Below, one piece after another: positions 9,453 through 18,771 of a stretch of 64,000 bases of DNA. The stretch lies in the NCBI GenBank assembly GCA_020426325.1, contig JAGQQG010000010.1, positions 27,086 to 91,085 on the forward strand, read 5' to 3'. The stretch's first letter is position 1; each line of letters begins with the position of its first letter. The DNA comes from Planctomycetaceae bacterium (GTDB lineage Bacteria; Planctomycetota; Planctomycetia; Planctomycetales; Planctomycetaceae). A model generated the notes under the pieces. The model had not been told where the DNA came from and ran no database searches. It saw nothing but the letters and a program-made list of their open reading frames with translations. The translations under genes were made by a program, and so were the position numbers.

Positions 9453-9864
9453 GGTCAGGGCTTTCTGTGGTGGTCCGGATGAACGAGTGGGGCTGATGAC
9501 CCTCAAGCACACTGGTTCGGTGTGCACATTCGAGTATCCCAGCCGCGAGGCAGGCAAACAAGGATCAAGTTGAGAAGATTCGACGAACTCCGTTTCGACG
9601 ATCCTCTGGAAGCATCACACTCCTTGTTCCGACACCTGATGATTATTTGCGACAAGAACAATCCAATTCAGATCGTCTGAAGTTTCATGAATGTTTCTGT
9701 GTGTAAGGCAACAGAGTTCGAGAGGATGCCGGTCGGCACCGCCGATTCGACTGTGTTGCCAAGACGACAGACGCTCAATGTTGTAGACTCAAGTCTACTG
9801 AAGATACTCCGATCGGATGGTTCGCCATTTCATGTTTCGCCTTACGTTCATCAGGAGAGTCGGC
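9453..9864. other. divergent intergenic region, no gene seen
   Basis: Separates two divergently transcribed genes and should hold both promoters. I see no repeat, hairpin or convincing small frame. Confidence 0.4.
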
Positions 9865-11016
9865 ATGCTCCGAGAGTTGACTGCAATGACTGTTTTGTTG
9901 ATCTCATCAACCATCGCTACGGCAGACCACCCGCTGCCGTTCACCGTCAAGCTGCTCACCGTTGATGCCAACGAGGGGTGTGACATTGCGGACGTGGACA
10001 ATGATGGCAAGCTGGATGTTATTGCGGGGCGGAACTGGTTTCGGAATGGGGAGTGGGTCGCGCGGCCAGTGCGGCAGATCAATGACTGGAACGGATACGT
10101 CGAATCGAATGGCGACTTTGCGTATGACGTGAACGGTGACGGGTGGGTTGATGTGATTGCAGGGATGTTCATTCCGACGAAGGTGCACTGGTATCAGAAT
10201 CCGGGTGCGGAGGGCCTCAAGCTCGGACAGATGTGGCAGGAGCATGAACTGGTGGATACCGGACTGTCACAGAACGAGGCGAGCTTTCTGCGTGACTTTG
10301 ACGGCGATGGCAAGCCGGAATGGATCAGCGACTCGTGGAACAAGGACAACCCGCTCTATGTTTGGACTCTCAAGACGGGTGATGAAGCCGAGTTAGTGCG
10401 GCATCTTATCGGGGAGAAGGGCAACGGACACGGCATGGGCTTTGGCGACATCAACAACGATGGACGCGAGGACATCCTCGTCGGCAATGGTTGGCACGAG
10501 CGACCGGAAGGCAACCCGTTCGAGGAGCCGTGGATATTTCATGCTGACTGGGAACTGCATGCGAGCTGTCCGGTGCATGTGCGGGACGTCGATGGCGACG
10601 GAGTGAACGACCTCGTCTGGGGCAAGGGGCATGATTACGGCTTGATGCTCTGGCGGGGTCGCGGGTCAGCTGAGGATGGCAAGCTGCAGTTCGAGGAGCA
10701 GCTCATTGATGACTCCTTCTCACAGCCGCACGCGGTCGAGTTCGCTGACCTGAATGGCGATGGCCAGGACGAGTTGATCACCGGCAAACGCGTGCGTGCC
10801 CACAACGGCGGCGACCCCGGTGGGGCGGAACCGCCGATTGTCTGTTACTACACATGGAATGCCGATCAAGACAGGTACGATCGGCACGTCATCGAAGATG
10901 GACACGTCGGCATCGGCCTGCAGATTCGCACGGCTGACATCGACGGCGATGGAGACACGGACATCGTCGTGGCGGGCAAGGACGGAACTCAGGTTCTGTT
11001 CAACGGATTGAAGTAA
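9865..11016 (+). CDS. secreted FG-GAP/VCBS beta-propeller protein
   Basis: A 383-residue exported protein built of repeated calcium-binding blades. ATG 9865 has AGGAG 7 bases upstream and opens directly into a signal peptide (LTAMTVLLISSTIATA). The mature part carries at least seven D-x-[DN]-x-D-G motifs: DVDNDGKLDVIAG, DVNGDGWVDVIAG, DFDGDGKPEW, DINNDGREDILVG, DVDGDGVNDLVWG, DLNGDGQDELITG and DIDGDGDTDIVVAG. This predicts a seven-bladed propeller. No catalytic domain is visible; the likely role is ligand or surface binding. It precedes apbE by 141 bp with an inverted repeat between. Confidence 0.88.
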   Translation: MLRELTAMTVLLISSTIATADHPLPFTVKLLTVDANEGCDIADVDNDGKLDVIAGRNWFRNGEWVARPVRQINDWNGYVESNGDFAYDVNGDGWVDVIAGMFIPTKVHWYQNPGAEGLKLGQMWQEHELVDTGLSQNEASFLRDFDGDGKPEWISDSWNKDNPLYVWTLKTGDEAELVRHLIGEKGNGHGMGFGDINNDGREDILVGNGWHERPEGNPFEEPWIFHADWELHASCPVHVRDVDGDGVNDLVWGKGHDYGLMLWRGRGSAEDGKLQFEEQLIDDSFSQPHAVEFADLNGDGQDELITGKRVRAHNGGDPGGAEPPIVCYYTWNADQDRYDRHVIEDGHVGIGLQIRTADIDGDGDTDIVVAGKDGTQVLFNGLK

Positions 11017-11020
11017 GTCC

Positions 11021-11151
11021 GGCGAGCGGGGGACGTGAGTCCCCTGTCGGTTGGGCGTACCTCTGTGAACTCATCGATATGGGGTGAGTGTTGGTCTCCG
11101 GAATCTCAATGAGCAACCAGTGAAACAAGGGACTGACGTCCCCCGCTCGCC
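11021..11151. repeat. intergenic inverted repeat (26-bp arms)
   Basis: Arm 11021-11046 (GGCGAGCGGGGGACGT core) and arm 11126-11151 are reverse complements with two mismatches in 26 bases and a 79-base spacer. The element exactly fills the gap between the FG-GAP gene and apbE. It has no T-tract, so it is not a classical terminator. Confidence 0.85.
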
Positions 11152-11157
11152 AATCTT

Positions 11158-12264
11158 ATGACCTCGCCTTCTTCCAACCGGCGTGAATTTCTGACCGGAC
11201 GTGCTGTGCGGCAGCAGGTTGAGGCGGCGGGGGATGTGCTCGCCGATGCGATCGTGGAAGCAGGTGAGCATCGACCCGAGCCGGTCGGTCACGACACGAT
11301 CCGCCTCGAAACGCATGCGATGGGCTGCCCATGGTCCGTCGTCATGAATCCGGGGCAGCCGCGGCAGGTGATGACGGCCAGCGAAGCACTCGACATTGTC
11401 CATCAACTCGAAGACCAGATGACGGTCTACCGGGACGACAGTGAATTGCAGCGAATCAACTTCGCAGCACATGAGTCGCCACAGTCGGTCGAAGCTGAAT
11501 TGTACAAACTGCTCAAGCAATGCATGGCCATCAGCGCGGCGACCGAGGGGGCATTTGACCCCACCTCAGGTCCTCTCATTCGGCTGTGGAAGGCCTGTCG
11601 TAACGAGGCCCGCGTACCGACGGATGAGGAAGTGTGCGACACGATGAAACGCGTCGGCATGGGACGTGTTATGTTTGATGACGCGACTGAGAGTGTGTCA
11701 TTTCCTTCCGAGGGATACGGATTCGATCTGGGGGCGATCGGCAAGGGGTACGCCATCGACCGGGCAGCGCAGCATCTACGTCGGGAGGGGATCGATGATT
11801 TCCTGATTCACGGGGGATTCAGCAGTTTACGAGCCGTGGGTGATCATCATGGTCAGGGAGGCTGGCCGGTCGGGATCAAGAATCCATTGTTCACCGAAAA
11901 GCGATACGCGACCGTGCTGCTGGCCGATCAGGCCATGTCGACAAGCGGCTCAAACATTCAGTACTTCCGTCACGAGGGAAGACGGTATGGCCATATTCTC
12001 GATCCACGAACCGGCTGGCCGGCGGAAGGACTGCTTTCCGTGACGGTCCTCGCCCCCACGGCTGCGGAAGCGGATGCCCTCTCGACCGCTTTCTATGTCA
12101 TGGGACTCGAAAAGGCTGCCGAGTATTGCCATAATCGACCAGAGATCGGTGCGATCCTCGTTCCGATACCACAAGGCGGGGCCAAGCTCGCCCCAGTGGT
12201 GTTGAACATACCACGAGATCGCCTGTTCTTCGTCGATCCGCCGGTTACGACCGATCAGGTCTGA
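11158..12264 (+). CDS. apbE: FAD:protein FMN transferase
   Basis: Transfers FMN from FAD to a Thr/Ser of target flavoproteins, normally on the outer face of the membrane. Family landmarks in order: ETHAMGCPWSVVM (N-terminal strand), YRDDSELQRIN, GAFDPTSGPL, FDLGAIGKGYAID, LIHGGFSS, MSTSGSNIQYF (metal site), HILDPRTGWP, and AEADALSTAFYVMG. Length 368 is normal. The N terminus has a twin-Arg-like NRREFLTGRA, but the hydrophobic core that should follow is missing, so Tat export is doubtful. No obvious acceptor flavoprotein (RNF or NQR subunit) is in the window. Confidence 0.93.
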   Translation: MTSPSSNRREFLTGRAVRQQVEAAGDVLADAIVEAGEHRPEPVGHDTIRLETHAMGCPWSVVMNPGQPRQVMTASEALDIVHQLEDQMTVYRDDSELQRINFAAHESPQSVEAELYKLLKQCMAISAATEGAFDPTSGPLIRLWKACRNEARVPTDEEVCDTMKRVGMGRVMFDDATESVSFPSEGYGFDLGAIGKGYAIDRAAQHLRREGIDDFLIHGGFSSLRAVGDHHGQGGWPVGIKNPLFTEKRYATVLLADQAMSTSGSNIQYFRHEGRRYGHILDPRTGWPAEGLLSVTVLAPTAAEADALSTAFYVMGLEKAAEYCHNRPEIGAILVPIPQGGAKLAPVVLNIPRDRLFFVDPPVTTDQV

Positions 12265-12306
12265 CCCCTCCCACTCCAACCTCGTCTGCCTCCCAAGGAT
12301 TTGTCT

Positions 12307-13596
12307 GTGAGAGACCTGCGTCACGTTTCGATTGTTGCCGTCCTGCTGCTCGTGCTGCTGCGGATCTCCATTGGCTGGCAGTTTCTTTACGAAGGCCTCT
12401 GGAAGTATCAGACGCTGAGTACGCCCAAGCCATGGACGGCTGAGGGATATCTCAGAAATGCTCAAGGGCCTTTCCGGGATCACTTTCGAGGGATGACGGG
12501 CGACCCCGATGACCTCAACTGGTTGGATTATGATCGGATGAGCGAGCGATGGGACCGCTGGCGCGATCAGTTCGCATTCCACTATGGACTCAACGAGGAT
12601 CAATTGAAACGGGTCAATGGTCTGCTGGACGGTCCGTCACGGCATGCCGAGAAGCTCGACGCCCTACCGGCCAGCGTGCCCCTCAATGATCCTCAAACCA
12701 GTATTGATAAACAGCTGGCCAACATTGTCTCTTACGATGCAGAGAAGCAACTGCTCCTCGCTGATGCCAGTACGCCTCTGCTACCGTCCGAAGTGGACGA
12801 ACTGCTTGCATACGTGCCGACGAAACGGGACAGCTCCGGGGAGCTTGAAGGAGGCACTGAGGAAGAACAGGCCTATTTTGTCGCTGTCGAAAAGCTGGCA
12901 CAACGCTCGCAAAAACTGAGTGCCCGTCAAAAGTTGAAGGCCCTGCTGCTGGGTGACCCGGAACGACTCGGAGCGACAGGCATTCAACGGGAGAATACAG
13001 ATATCTATGTGCCTGAAATGGGGACGATCGTTGACGACGACGATTCAACAGTTCTCCTCAAGTACGGCGAAGTCCAGCGTTACAAGGACATGCTGGCTGA
13101 GTATGAAGCACAACTCGCCGAGGCGACCACCGATTATCAGCGTGACCACCTGGCGAGAGTCTGGGGCGTGATTCAACAGAAGCGGGCACAACTCGTGCAA
13201 CCGGTCATTGCCCTTGAGAAGGAACTGCAATCCGATGCCACAGAACTGTTGACTCCGGACCAGCTCGCAGCCGGTGACCTGAACTGGGACAACGCCCCGA
13301 TCCATCGGATCAATCAGATGACGATCTGGTCGCTGCTGATCCTCGGCGGGCTGCTGATCGTCGGGCTGTTCACCCCGCTCGCTGCGATTGCCGGTGCAGG
13401 CATGCTGATGATGTTCTATCTCGCAATGCCTCCCTTCCCCGGAGTTCCGGAAACTCCCGGACCTGAACACTCGCTGATCGTGAACAAGAATCTCATCGAA
13501 GCGGTCGCATTGCTTGCGATCGCCTTCATCCCGACCGGTCGCTGGTTCGGCCTCGATGGTCTCTACTCGCGAATCTTCGGCGGCGACTACGATTGA
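12307..13596 (+). CDS. DoxX/DoxD-family membrane protein with large internal insertion
   Basis: Start chosen at GTG 12307, which lies 7 bases after AAGGA; TTG 12301 is in frame but only one base from it. The first membrane helix (VAVLLLVLLRISIGWQFLYEG) is typical of DoxX/DoxD, and the remaining helices occur near the C terminus (MTIWSLLILGGLLIVGLF, AAIAGAGMLMMFYLAM, IEAVALLAIAFIPTGRWFGLD). Between them lies a hydrophilic insertion of about 300 residues rich in charged helix (ALEKELQSDATELLT), probably facing the periplasm. Common DoxX proteins are 130-180 residues; this has 429. It follows apbE by 42 bp and is probably in the same operon. Role unknown, possibly redox-linked. Confidence 0.8.
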   Translation: MRDLRHVSIVAVLLLVLLRISIGWQFLYEGLWKYQTLSTPKPWTAEGYLRNAQGPFRDHFRGMTGDPDDLNWLDYDRMSERWDRWRDQFAFHYGLNEDQLKRVNGLLDGPSRHAEKLDALPASVPLNDPQTSIDKQLANIVSYDAEKQLLLADASTPLLPSEVDELLAYVPTKRDSSGELEGGTEEEQAYFVAVEKLAQRSQKLSARQKLKALLLGDPERLGATGIQRENTDIYVPEMGTIVDDDDSTVLLKYGEVQRYKDMLAEYEAQLAEATTDYQRDHLARVWGVIQQKRAQLVQPVIALEKELQSDATELLTPDQLAAGDLNWDNAPIHRINQMTIWSLLILGGLLIVGLFTPLAAIAGAGMLMMFYLAMPPFPGVPETPGPEHSLIVNKNLIEAVALLAIAFIPTGRWFGLDGLYSRIFGGDYD

Positions 13597-13697
13597 CACA
13601 AAAGCAAGGCCTCGACCGAGTGCTCTCCGGCGCTATAGTGGAAATATCGGGATCGTTCTTTTCCCCTGTTTTCCCCACTATTCTTATGGAGATCACT

Positions 13698-14324
13698 ATG
13701 TCTCGAATCTTCCTCTGGGGTCTCGTGACCCTGATGACAACTGCATCCGTGGCTTTCGCCGAGAGCGTTCAGCTCAGCAATGGCGACGTGCTTCAAGGCC
13801 AAGTCGTTTCTCTCGATGATCAGCGGCTCGTTCTCAAAAGCGATGTTCTGGGCGAACTGACGATCAAGCGATCAGAGGTCGAAAGCATTCACCTGGGAAA
13901 CAGTCACACCCCGTTTCAAACTCCCCAAACTGGAACGGAAAGCAAGCCGCTAATCGATCAGCAGGAAGGCAACACCAATCTGCCCCCCGTTTCTGATCTT
14001 GCTTTGCTCTCGCTGAAGCTGGACGACACTTCGTCGCTACTGAATCAACTCCCGAAACTCATGCCCCTTCTCGAGAATCCGGACGTGCAGAAGCACTTTC
14101 AGAGAAACCTTGAAGGCATCCTCTCCGGTGAATTGGATCTTCAAGACATCCAAAAGCAGGCACAGGACGCTCGCGATCTGATGCGTGGCTACGAGAAAGA
14201 GCTCGGCCCGAATGCCGAGGTCGTCGAGGGTTACCTGGACATTCTGGACAGTTTCATCAACCAGGCGGGACGTCCAGGGCAGACTCTACCAGAAGTCGAA
14301 TCTGGATCTGATCAGGTGCAGTAG
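13698..14324 (+). CDS. small secreted protein with SH3-like N-terminal domain, unknown function
   Basis: ATG 13698 has GGAG 6 bases upstream and begins a signal peptide (RIFLWGLVTLMTTASVAFA). The mature N-terminal part (about 22-62, QLSNGDVLQGQVVSLDDQRL and LTIKRSEVESIHLG) resembles a small beta-barrel of the kind that recurs in planctomycete exported proteins. The remaining 140 residues are helical and charged. It starts about 100 bp after the DoxX-type gene in the same direction. No enzyme motif is visible. Confidence 0.75.
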   Translation: MSRIFLWGLVTLMTTASVAFAESVQLSNGDVLQGQVVSLDDQRLVLKSDVLGELTIKRSEVESIHLGNSHTPFQTPQTGTESKPLIDQQEGNTNLPPVSDLALLSLKLDDTSSLLNQLPKLMPLLENPDVQKHFQRNLEGILSGELDLQDIQKQAQDARDLMRGYEKELGPNAEVVEGYLDILDSFINQAGRPGQTLPEVESGSDQVQ

Positions 14325-14500
14325 CCTCCGACCTCGCTTTGTTTTCTGAAAAGCTGCTGATGGAAAGTCGCGTGGCGTACACGTGACGGACTTGTCAACG
14401 CCTGCGACAATCATCACCATCCACAGCCCTCGGAGTTTTGCCCGGGGGCTGTCGGTCTTCCCGAGCAGACAGATTCAGAAAAATCGAGGCGGAATTCATC

Positions 14501-15532
14501 ATGCGGATCGGCATCGTAGGTTACCAGGGAACCGGTAAAAGCACGGTCTTCGAATTGTTAACCGGGGTGAAGCCGGACATCGCGAAGGCCCATCAGGGAC
14601 AGGTGGGCATTGCCATCGTGCCGGATGAACGGTTCGACAAACTGGTTGAGCTTTACCACCCGAAGAAAGAAACGCCGGCCCGCATCGAACTCTTCGACAC
14701 ACCGGGCCTCAGCCGCGATGACCAAAGCAGCAACGCTCAACGTCTGGGGGTGATCCGCGAGTCGGCTGCCCTCGTACAGGTTGTGGGGGCATTTTCCGGT
14801 CGAGATCCTGTCTCCGAGGTCGATGCGTTTGTGACGGATCTTGTCCTCGCCGATCTTCAGGTCGTGTCCAACCGGATTGAACGGCTGAAGAAGGACATCA
14901 CCAAACCACTCCCCAATCGTGACGAACTGAAGGCCGAGTTGGAGAGTCTGCAACCTCTGGAAGCTCGATTGTCTGAAGGCGAAACACTTCACGACATGGA
15001 GTTCACTGAGGTCCAGAAGAAAGCGACGCGGTCCTTCTCGCTGCTCTCTCGCAAGCCGCACCTGGTGCTGTTAAACACGGCTGATGCAGATGTAGACACG
15101 AAGGTCGTCTCAACGCTCGAAGCCAAGGGAATGGCCGTGATTGCCGGCCCCCTCGGCCTCGAACTTGAAGTCGCACAACTCGCGGAGGATGAACGAGAGC
15201 TGTTCGCAGAAGAGATGGGACTCGGTGAACCCTCACGCGAACGGGTGCTTCGTGCCATCTTTGAACTCACCGACATGATCACCTTCTACACATGTGACGA
15301 GAAGGAAGTGCACGCGTGGCTGCTCAAGAAGGGTTCGGACGCGGTCGAAGCAGCCGGCAGCATTCACTCAGACCTGGCACGCGGATTCATTCGCGCGGAG
15401 GTGCAGCAAGTCGCTGATCTACTGCGCCTCGGCTCAGAACGTGAGGTCAAAGCGGCCGGCCTGCATCGCACGGAAGGAAAGGACTACATCGTTCAGGACG
15501 GGGATGAACTCGTGATCCGCTTCAACGTGTGA
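14501..15532 (+). CDS. YchF-like GTPase/ATPase with DUF933 (TGS-like) C terminus
   Basis: Start ATG 14501 follows AGGCGGA; the frame is open to 14438 but without a better site. The 343-residue protein follows YchF along its length: P-loop G7-YQGTGKST, VPDERFDKLVELYHPKK, G3-like ELFDTPG, a coiled-coil insertion (IERLKKDI), DDE-rich AEDERELFAEEMGL, and a C-terminal TGS/DUF933 part ending GKDYIVQDGDELVIRFNV. It differs from canonical YchF in G1 (GTGKST for NVGKST) and at the usual NVNE motif (here LLNTADAD), so it is probably a divergent paralogue. Cytoplasmic; ribosome association is likely by family. Confidence 0.85.
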   Translation: MRIGIVGYQGTGKSTVFELLTGVKPDIAKAHQGQVGIAIVPDERFDKLVELYHPKKETPARIELFDTPGLSRDDQSSNAQRLGVIRESAALVQVVGAFSGRDPVSEVDAFVTDLVLADLQVVSNRIERLKKDITKPLPNRDELKAELESLQPLEARLSEGETLHDMEFTEVQKKATRSFSLLSRKPHLVLLNTADADVDTKVVSTLEAKGMAVIAGPLGLELEVAQLAEDERELFAEEMGLGEPSRERVLRAIFELTDMITFYTCDEKEVHAWLLKKGSDAVEAAGSIHSDLARGFIRAEVQQVADLLRLGSEREVKAAGLHRTEGKDYIVQDGDELVIRFNV

Positions 15533-15535
15533 CGG

Positions 15536-17377
15536 CTATGCGGCGACGACGAGTGGCTTGGGCTTCAACGTCAAACCGGCCACTACAAGGGCCAGACAGC
15601 AGGCTGCACACACGGCCGCAAACCAGTCTCCCCAGAGGACATACAGGCTTCCTCGAGGATCGAGCGGGACAGCACCCACCATCGCGCAGTTGAGTTGCTT
15701 ATAGAATCTGCCCGTCTCAGGGTCACGCATGGACGTTCGCGGGTTGCCTTCCGTCAGTCCGTCGAAATCGATGAATGCCTCGGGCTCCACGACGAGTCCG
15801 TCGCCGTCGATGATCGCAGAGATCCCCGTGTTGACCGCTCGCACCATCGGCGTCCGCGTTTCGATCGTGCGGAAGCGTGCGGTGATGAGATGCTGATCCA
15901 ACTCACTCGATCCGTGGAACCAGCCGTCGTTGGTGAGGTTGACCAGGACGTCTGCGGGAGCCCCATTGCGACCGGAAACCTCGACGACTTGCCGGACGAG
16001 GTGGGGCACCGTGTCCTCGAAGCAGATGAGCGGTGCGTATCGCCATTCGCCATCGTCGAAGAACTTCATCGACTCGCCTGCCTGGATCCCGAAGTCGTCC
16101 CCGAACGGGGTCAAGCTCTGGAGCCAGGGAAGCGACTCACGCAACGGGATGTACTCGCCAAAGGGCACGCGATGCACTTTGTCGTATCGTGAAGTGATCC
16201 CGTTTTCCGGGACGATGAAGGCTGCCGAGTTGTAATGCGAAAGCGAGCCCGGCTGCGCCTCGATCGCATCCAGTCCGATGATGGCCGCTGCATTCGCCTC
16301 TTCAGCAAGATCGCCAAGGACTTCCACCACCTGCCGGTCGTGCCAGCTGGCCAGGGGAATCTCAGGATGGACCTGCTTCAACTGTTCGTCCGTCATGCCA
16401 GCAGCATGTTGAAACAGCCGATAGCGGAACATGGTCTCCGGCCAGACGACAAGATCGGGCTGATGCTTGACAGCCTGCCCCGTGAGGTAGCGGTGCATTT
16501 TGAAGATCTCTCCCCACTGATCGGGATCATGCTTGAGAGATGTCGTGTAGTTCCCCTGAATCAGGGCAACTCGTGGTCCCGTCGTGAACTCGGCCTGCCC
16601 CCGCCTGACAAAGCCATACGTGAGTGTTGCGATCAGCAGAGAAAGACAGACGACGACCTGCTTCCGCTGCTGCAGAAACGTGACGCTGTAGCGCTGAGGC
16701 GTGCGTTTGTCGTCAGTCGACAGGAGATGGAGCTTTGCCAGCCAATGCGAGGGCACGAGGCCTGCGATGACTGCGGATGTCAGCATCAACAGAAAGCTCA
16801 CACCATACGTCCCGAACAGATCCGCAATCTGAATCAACTCGGCCCAATGATGCTGAGTGTGACCGAGGAAGTACCAGGGAAAGCCGGTCATCAGATGAGC
16901 GCGGAGAAACTCCAGCCCGGTCCACACGACGGGGGCAGAAAGCATCAGTGGCACATGCAACCGATGCACCGCAACCCGCGTCAATCCGACGAATACAGGA
17001 AGGGAGATCCCCAGATAGGCAGCGAGCGCAATCCACGCCGGGACCATCGCCGGATCCCCCAGACGCATCCACTGCAGAGTCGCAACCCAGCCGAGAAAGC
17101 TGGTGACCGTGAGGGCGGTGTACATCCAGCGAGTCTTACGTTCGATACGGACCAGCAGCAGGACCGGCACCAGACTGATCCAGCCGAGTGGTCCCCAGTC
17201 CAAGGGTGTGAATGAGGCCCAGCAAAGCAAGGCCGTGAGGAGTGACAGACCCCATGCTCCGCGACTTCCGGCCGGGGCGGACCGCCCTGCCCCAATGATG
17301 TCCTGCACCGACCGCTCCGGTCGAATGGACGAAGTCGACAGACGAGCCACCTTGGTTTCCATCAGCGTTGTTGTCAT
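15536..17377 (-). CDS. lnt: apolipoprotein N-acyltransferase
   Basis: Adds the third acyl chain to the N-terminal Cys of lipoproteins at the outer face of the cytoplasmic membrane. The N-terminal 260 residues form about seven to eight membrane helices (LLTALLCWASFTPLDWGPLG, LGWISLVPVLLL and onward). The nitrilase-like domain has the full triad: Glu314 in VVWPETMFRYR, Lys400 in RYDKVHRVPFGEY and Cys452 in LICFEDTVPH. Also visible are LVNLTNDGWF and a final C-terminal helix. At 613 residues it is longer than the E. coli enzyme because of an N-terminal extension of about 40 residues. It ends 3 bp from the convergent YchF-like gene and follows moeA by 37 bp. Confidence 0.95.
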   Translation of the reverse strand: MTTTLMETKVARLSTSSIRPERSVQDIIGAGRSAPAGSRGAWGLSLLTALLCWASFTPLDWGPLGWISLVPVLLLVRIERKTRWMYTALTVTSFLGWVATLQWMRLGDPAMVPAWIALAAYLGISLPVFVGLTRVAVHRLHVPLMLSAPVVWTGLEFLRAHLMTGFPWYFLGHTQHHWAELIQIADLFGTYGVSFLLMLTSAVIAGLVPSHWLAKLHLLSTDDKRTPQRYSVTFLQQRKQVVVCLSLLIATLTYGFVRRGQAEFTTGPRVALIQGNYTTSLKHDPDQWGEIFKMHRYLTGQAVKHQPDLVVWPETMFRYRLFQHAAGMTDEQLKQVHPEIPLASWHDRQVVEVLGDLAEEANAAAIIGLDAIEAQPGSLSHYNSAAFIVPENGITSRYDKVHRVPFGEYIPLRESLPWLQSLTPFGDDFGIQAGESMKFFDDGEWRYAPLICFEDTVPHLVRQVVEVSGRNGAPADVLVNLTNDGWFHGSSELDQHLITARFRTIETRTPMVRAVNTGISAIIDGDGLVVEPEAFIDFDGLTEGNPRTSMRDPETGRFYKQLNCAMVGAVPLDPRGSLYVLWGDWFAAVCAACCLALVVAGLTLKPKPLVVAA

Positions 17378-17414
17378 CAGCGTTCCATCCTTGGAACCAA
17401 CCGGTCGAGGACTC

Positions 17415-18635
17415 TCACCACGGGATCACATCTACCTGTTCTCCCGCAGCGAATTTCCGGTCGCCTGCAGGAAACAGAATCATCGCATTCGCATTCGCCG
17501 TTGCCCGCAAGTCAAACGATCCCTGCCAGTTCGCTGGCCGAACACACGCACAGGTATCCGTCCATTGGAGATTGGCCGGGAGGTAAGTTGGCCGGTCTCC
17601 TCGTGTCGTGTGTGCCGACTCCAGCCGGGCTTTGACTGGCTGCGGATCGGCTGGGGTGATTCCCATCAACTTCCGCAGGGCAGTCCTGACGAATAACTCG
17701 AAGCAAACCATACTGCTGACTGGATTTCCGGGCAACCCGAATATCCAGCGAGGTCGACCGTCAGGGGATCGTTCAGCGTCCAGTCGACCATACCAGACCG
17801 GCTTGCCTGGCTTCATGTTGACCTTATGAAAGACCTGCCGGACGCCCGCAGCCACTAACTCCGAGGGAACCAGATCGAGCTTACCTGCTGAGACTCCCCC
17901 GGAAAGACAGAGGATGTCGCATTCTAACCCCTGTGCAATCAGTGCCTTGAGATGTTCTCGCTCGTCTCGGGCGATCCCGAGTGGCCGCGTATCAGCTCCT
18001 GCCTGGGCAACTTGGGCGACCAGCATCGTCTGGTTCGAGTTGCGAATCTGCCCCGGTCCCGGCGACACATCTACGGGTACCAACTCGTCGCCGGTCGCGA
18101 GGATGCCAACCGTCGGTCGCGGCAAGACAGAGACTCGTGCCTGGCCTAATTCGGCCAGGAGCCCCATTGACGCAGCCGACAGCTGGGTGCCTGCAACGAG
18201 GACTGTTTCCCCCTTCGCCATGGAGGTCCCTTGTTGAACGATGCAGGCTCCCGGCTCAGACGACGACTGCACCGTGACGCAGTTCGCTCCCTCCTGAAAA
18301 TCACACTGCTCGATCGGTACGACCGTATCTGCCCCCTCCGGCATCGGCGCGCCGGTCATGATGCGGCTCGCCTGCCCCGGCACCACCACTCGCTCCGGCA
18401 CGCTGCCAGCTGTCACCTCCTCGATGACTTGCAACGTTGCCGGGACGTGCAAAGTGTCTTCTGCCCGCACCGCAAAGCCATCCATCTGCGACTTATCAAA
18501 CGGCGGAGAATCGACGTCGCTCGCAACGTCGACCGCCAACACAAGACCACGCGCCTCAGCCAGCGACACCTCAACCATCGGTCGTGGTTCGACTTCTTGC
18601 AGAATCGCAGCGATGGCTTGGTCAACAGAAAGCAT
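17415..18635 (-). CDS. moeA: molybdopterin molybdenumtransferase
   Basis: Inserts molybdate into adenylated molybdopterin in molybdenum cofactor synthesis. Landmarks: N-terminal SLAEARGLVLAVDV, PPFDKSQMDGFAVRAEDT, GQASRIMTGAPMPEGADTVV, the molybdopterin-binding domain with VGILATGDELVPV, GQIRNSNQTML, LSGGVSAGKLDLVP, FHKVNMKPGKPVWYG and IFGLPGNPVSSMV. The C-terminal domain IV follows. Length 406 is typical. No other cofactor-synthesis gene is adjacent; the next gene downstream is lnt, 37 bp away on the same strand. Confidence 0.95.
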   Translation of the reverse strand: MLSVDQAIAAILQEVEPRPMVEVSLAEARGLVLAVDVASDVDSPPFDKSQMDGFAVRAEDTLHVPATLQVIEEVTAGSVPERVVVPGQASRIMTGAPMPEGADTVVPIEQCDFQEGANCVTVQSSSEPGACIVQQGTSMAKGETVLVAGTQLSAASMGLLAELGQARVSVLPRPTVGILATGDELVPVDVSPGPGQIRNSNQTMLVAQVAQAGADTRPLGIARDEREHLKALIAQGLECDILCLSGGVSAGKLDLVPSELVAAGVRQVFHKVNMKPGKPVWYGRLDAERSPDGRPRWIFGLPGNPVSSMVCFELFVRTALRKLMGITPADPQPVKARLESAHTTRGDRPTYLPANLQWTDTCACVRPANWQGSFDLRATANANAMILFPAGDRKFAAGEQVDVIPW

Positions 18636-18663
18636 TGAGTGGACTTTCGTACGTCATGTGTCT

Positions 18664-18769
18664 CACCACGGAGGCACTGAGACACGGAGGTTTTCGGTTG
18701 GAAAGCATACCTCATCCACTCGTGCCCCAACCACGGTCCACCACTCCGTGCCTCCGCGTCTCCGTGGTG
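18664..18769. repeat. intergenic inverted repeat (26-bp imperfect arms)
   Basis: Arm 18664-18689 (CACCACGGAGGCACTGAGAC start) pairs imperfectly with arm 18744-18769 (ending TCTCCGTGGTG). The element lies between the amidotransferase stop and the moeA start, which are on the same strand. No T-tract follows either arm. Confidence 0.8.
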
Positions 18770-18771
18770 AA

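Noticed and set aside
11158..11220. Tat signal peptide on ApbE (NRREFLTGRA)
   Set aside because: The twin Arg is present, but the following residues are charged and no hydrophobic core follows, so export by Tat is not supported.
16235..17215. A 326-residue plus-strand frame
   Set aside because: Antisense to lnt; composition is Arg/Gln/His-rich as in a shadow frame, with no domain.
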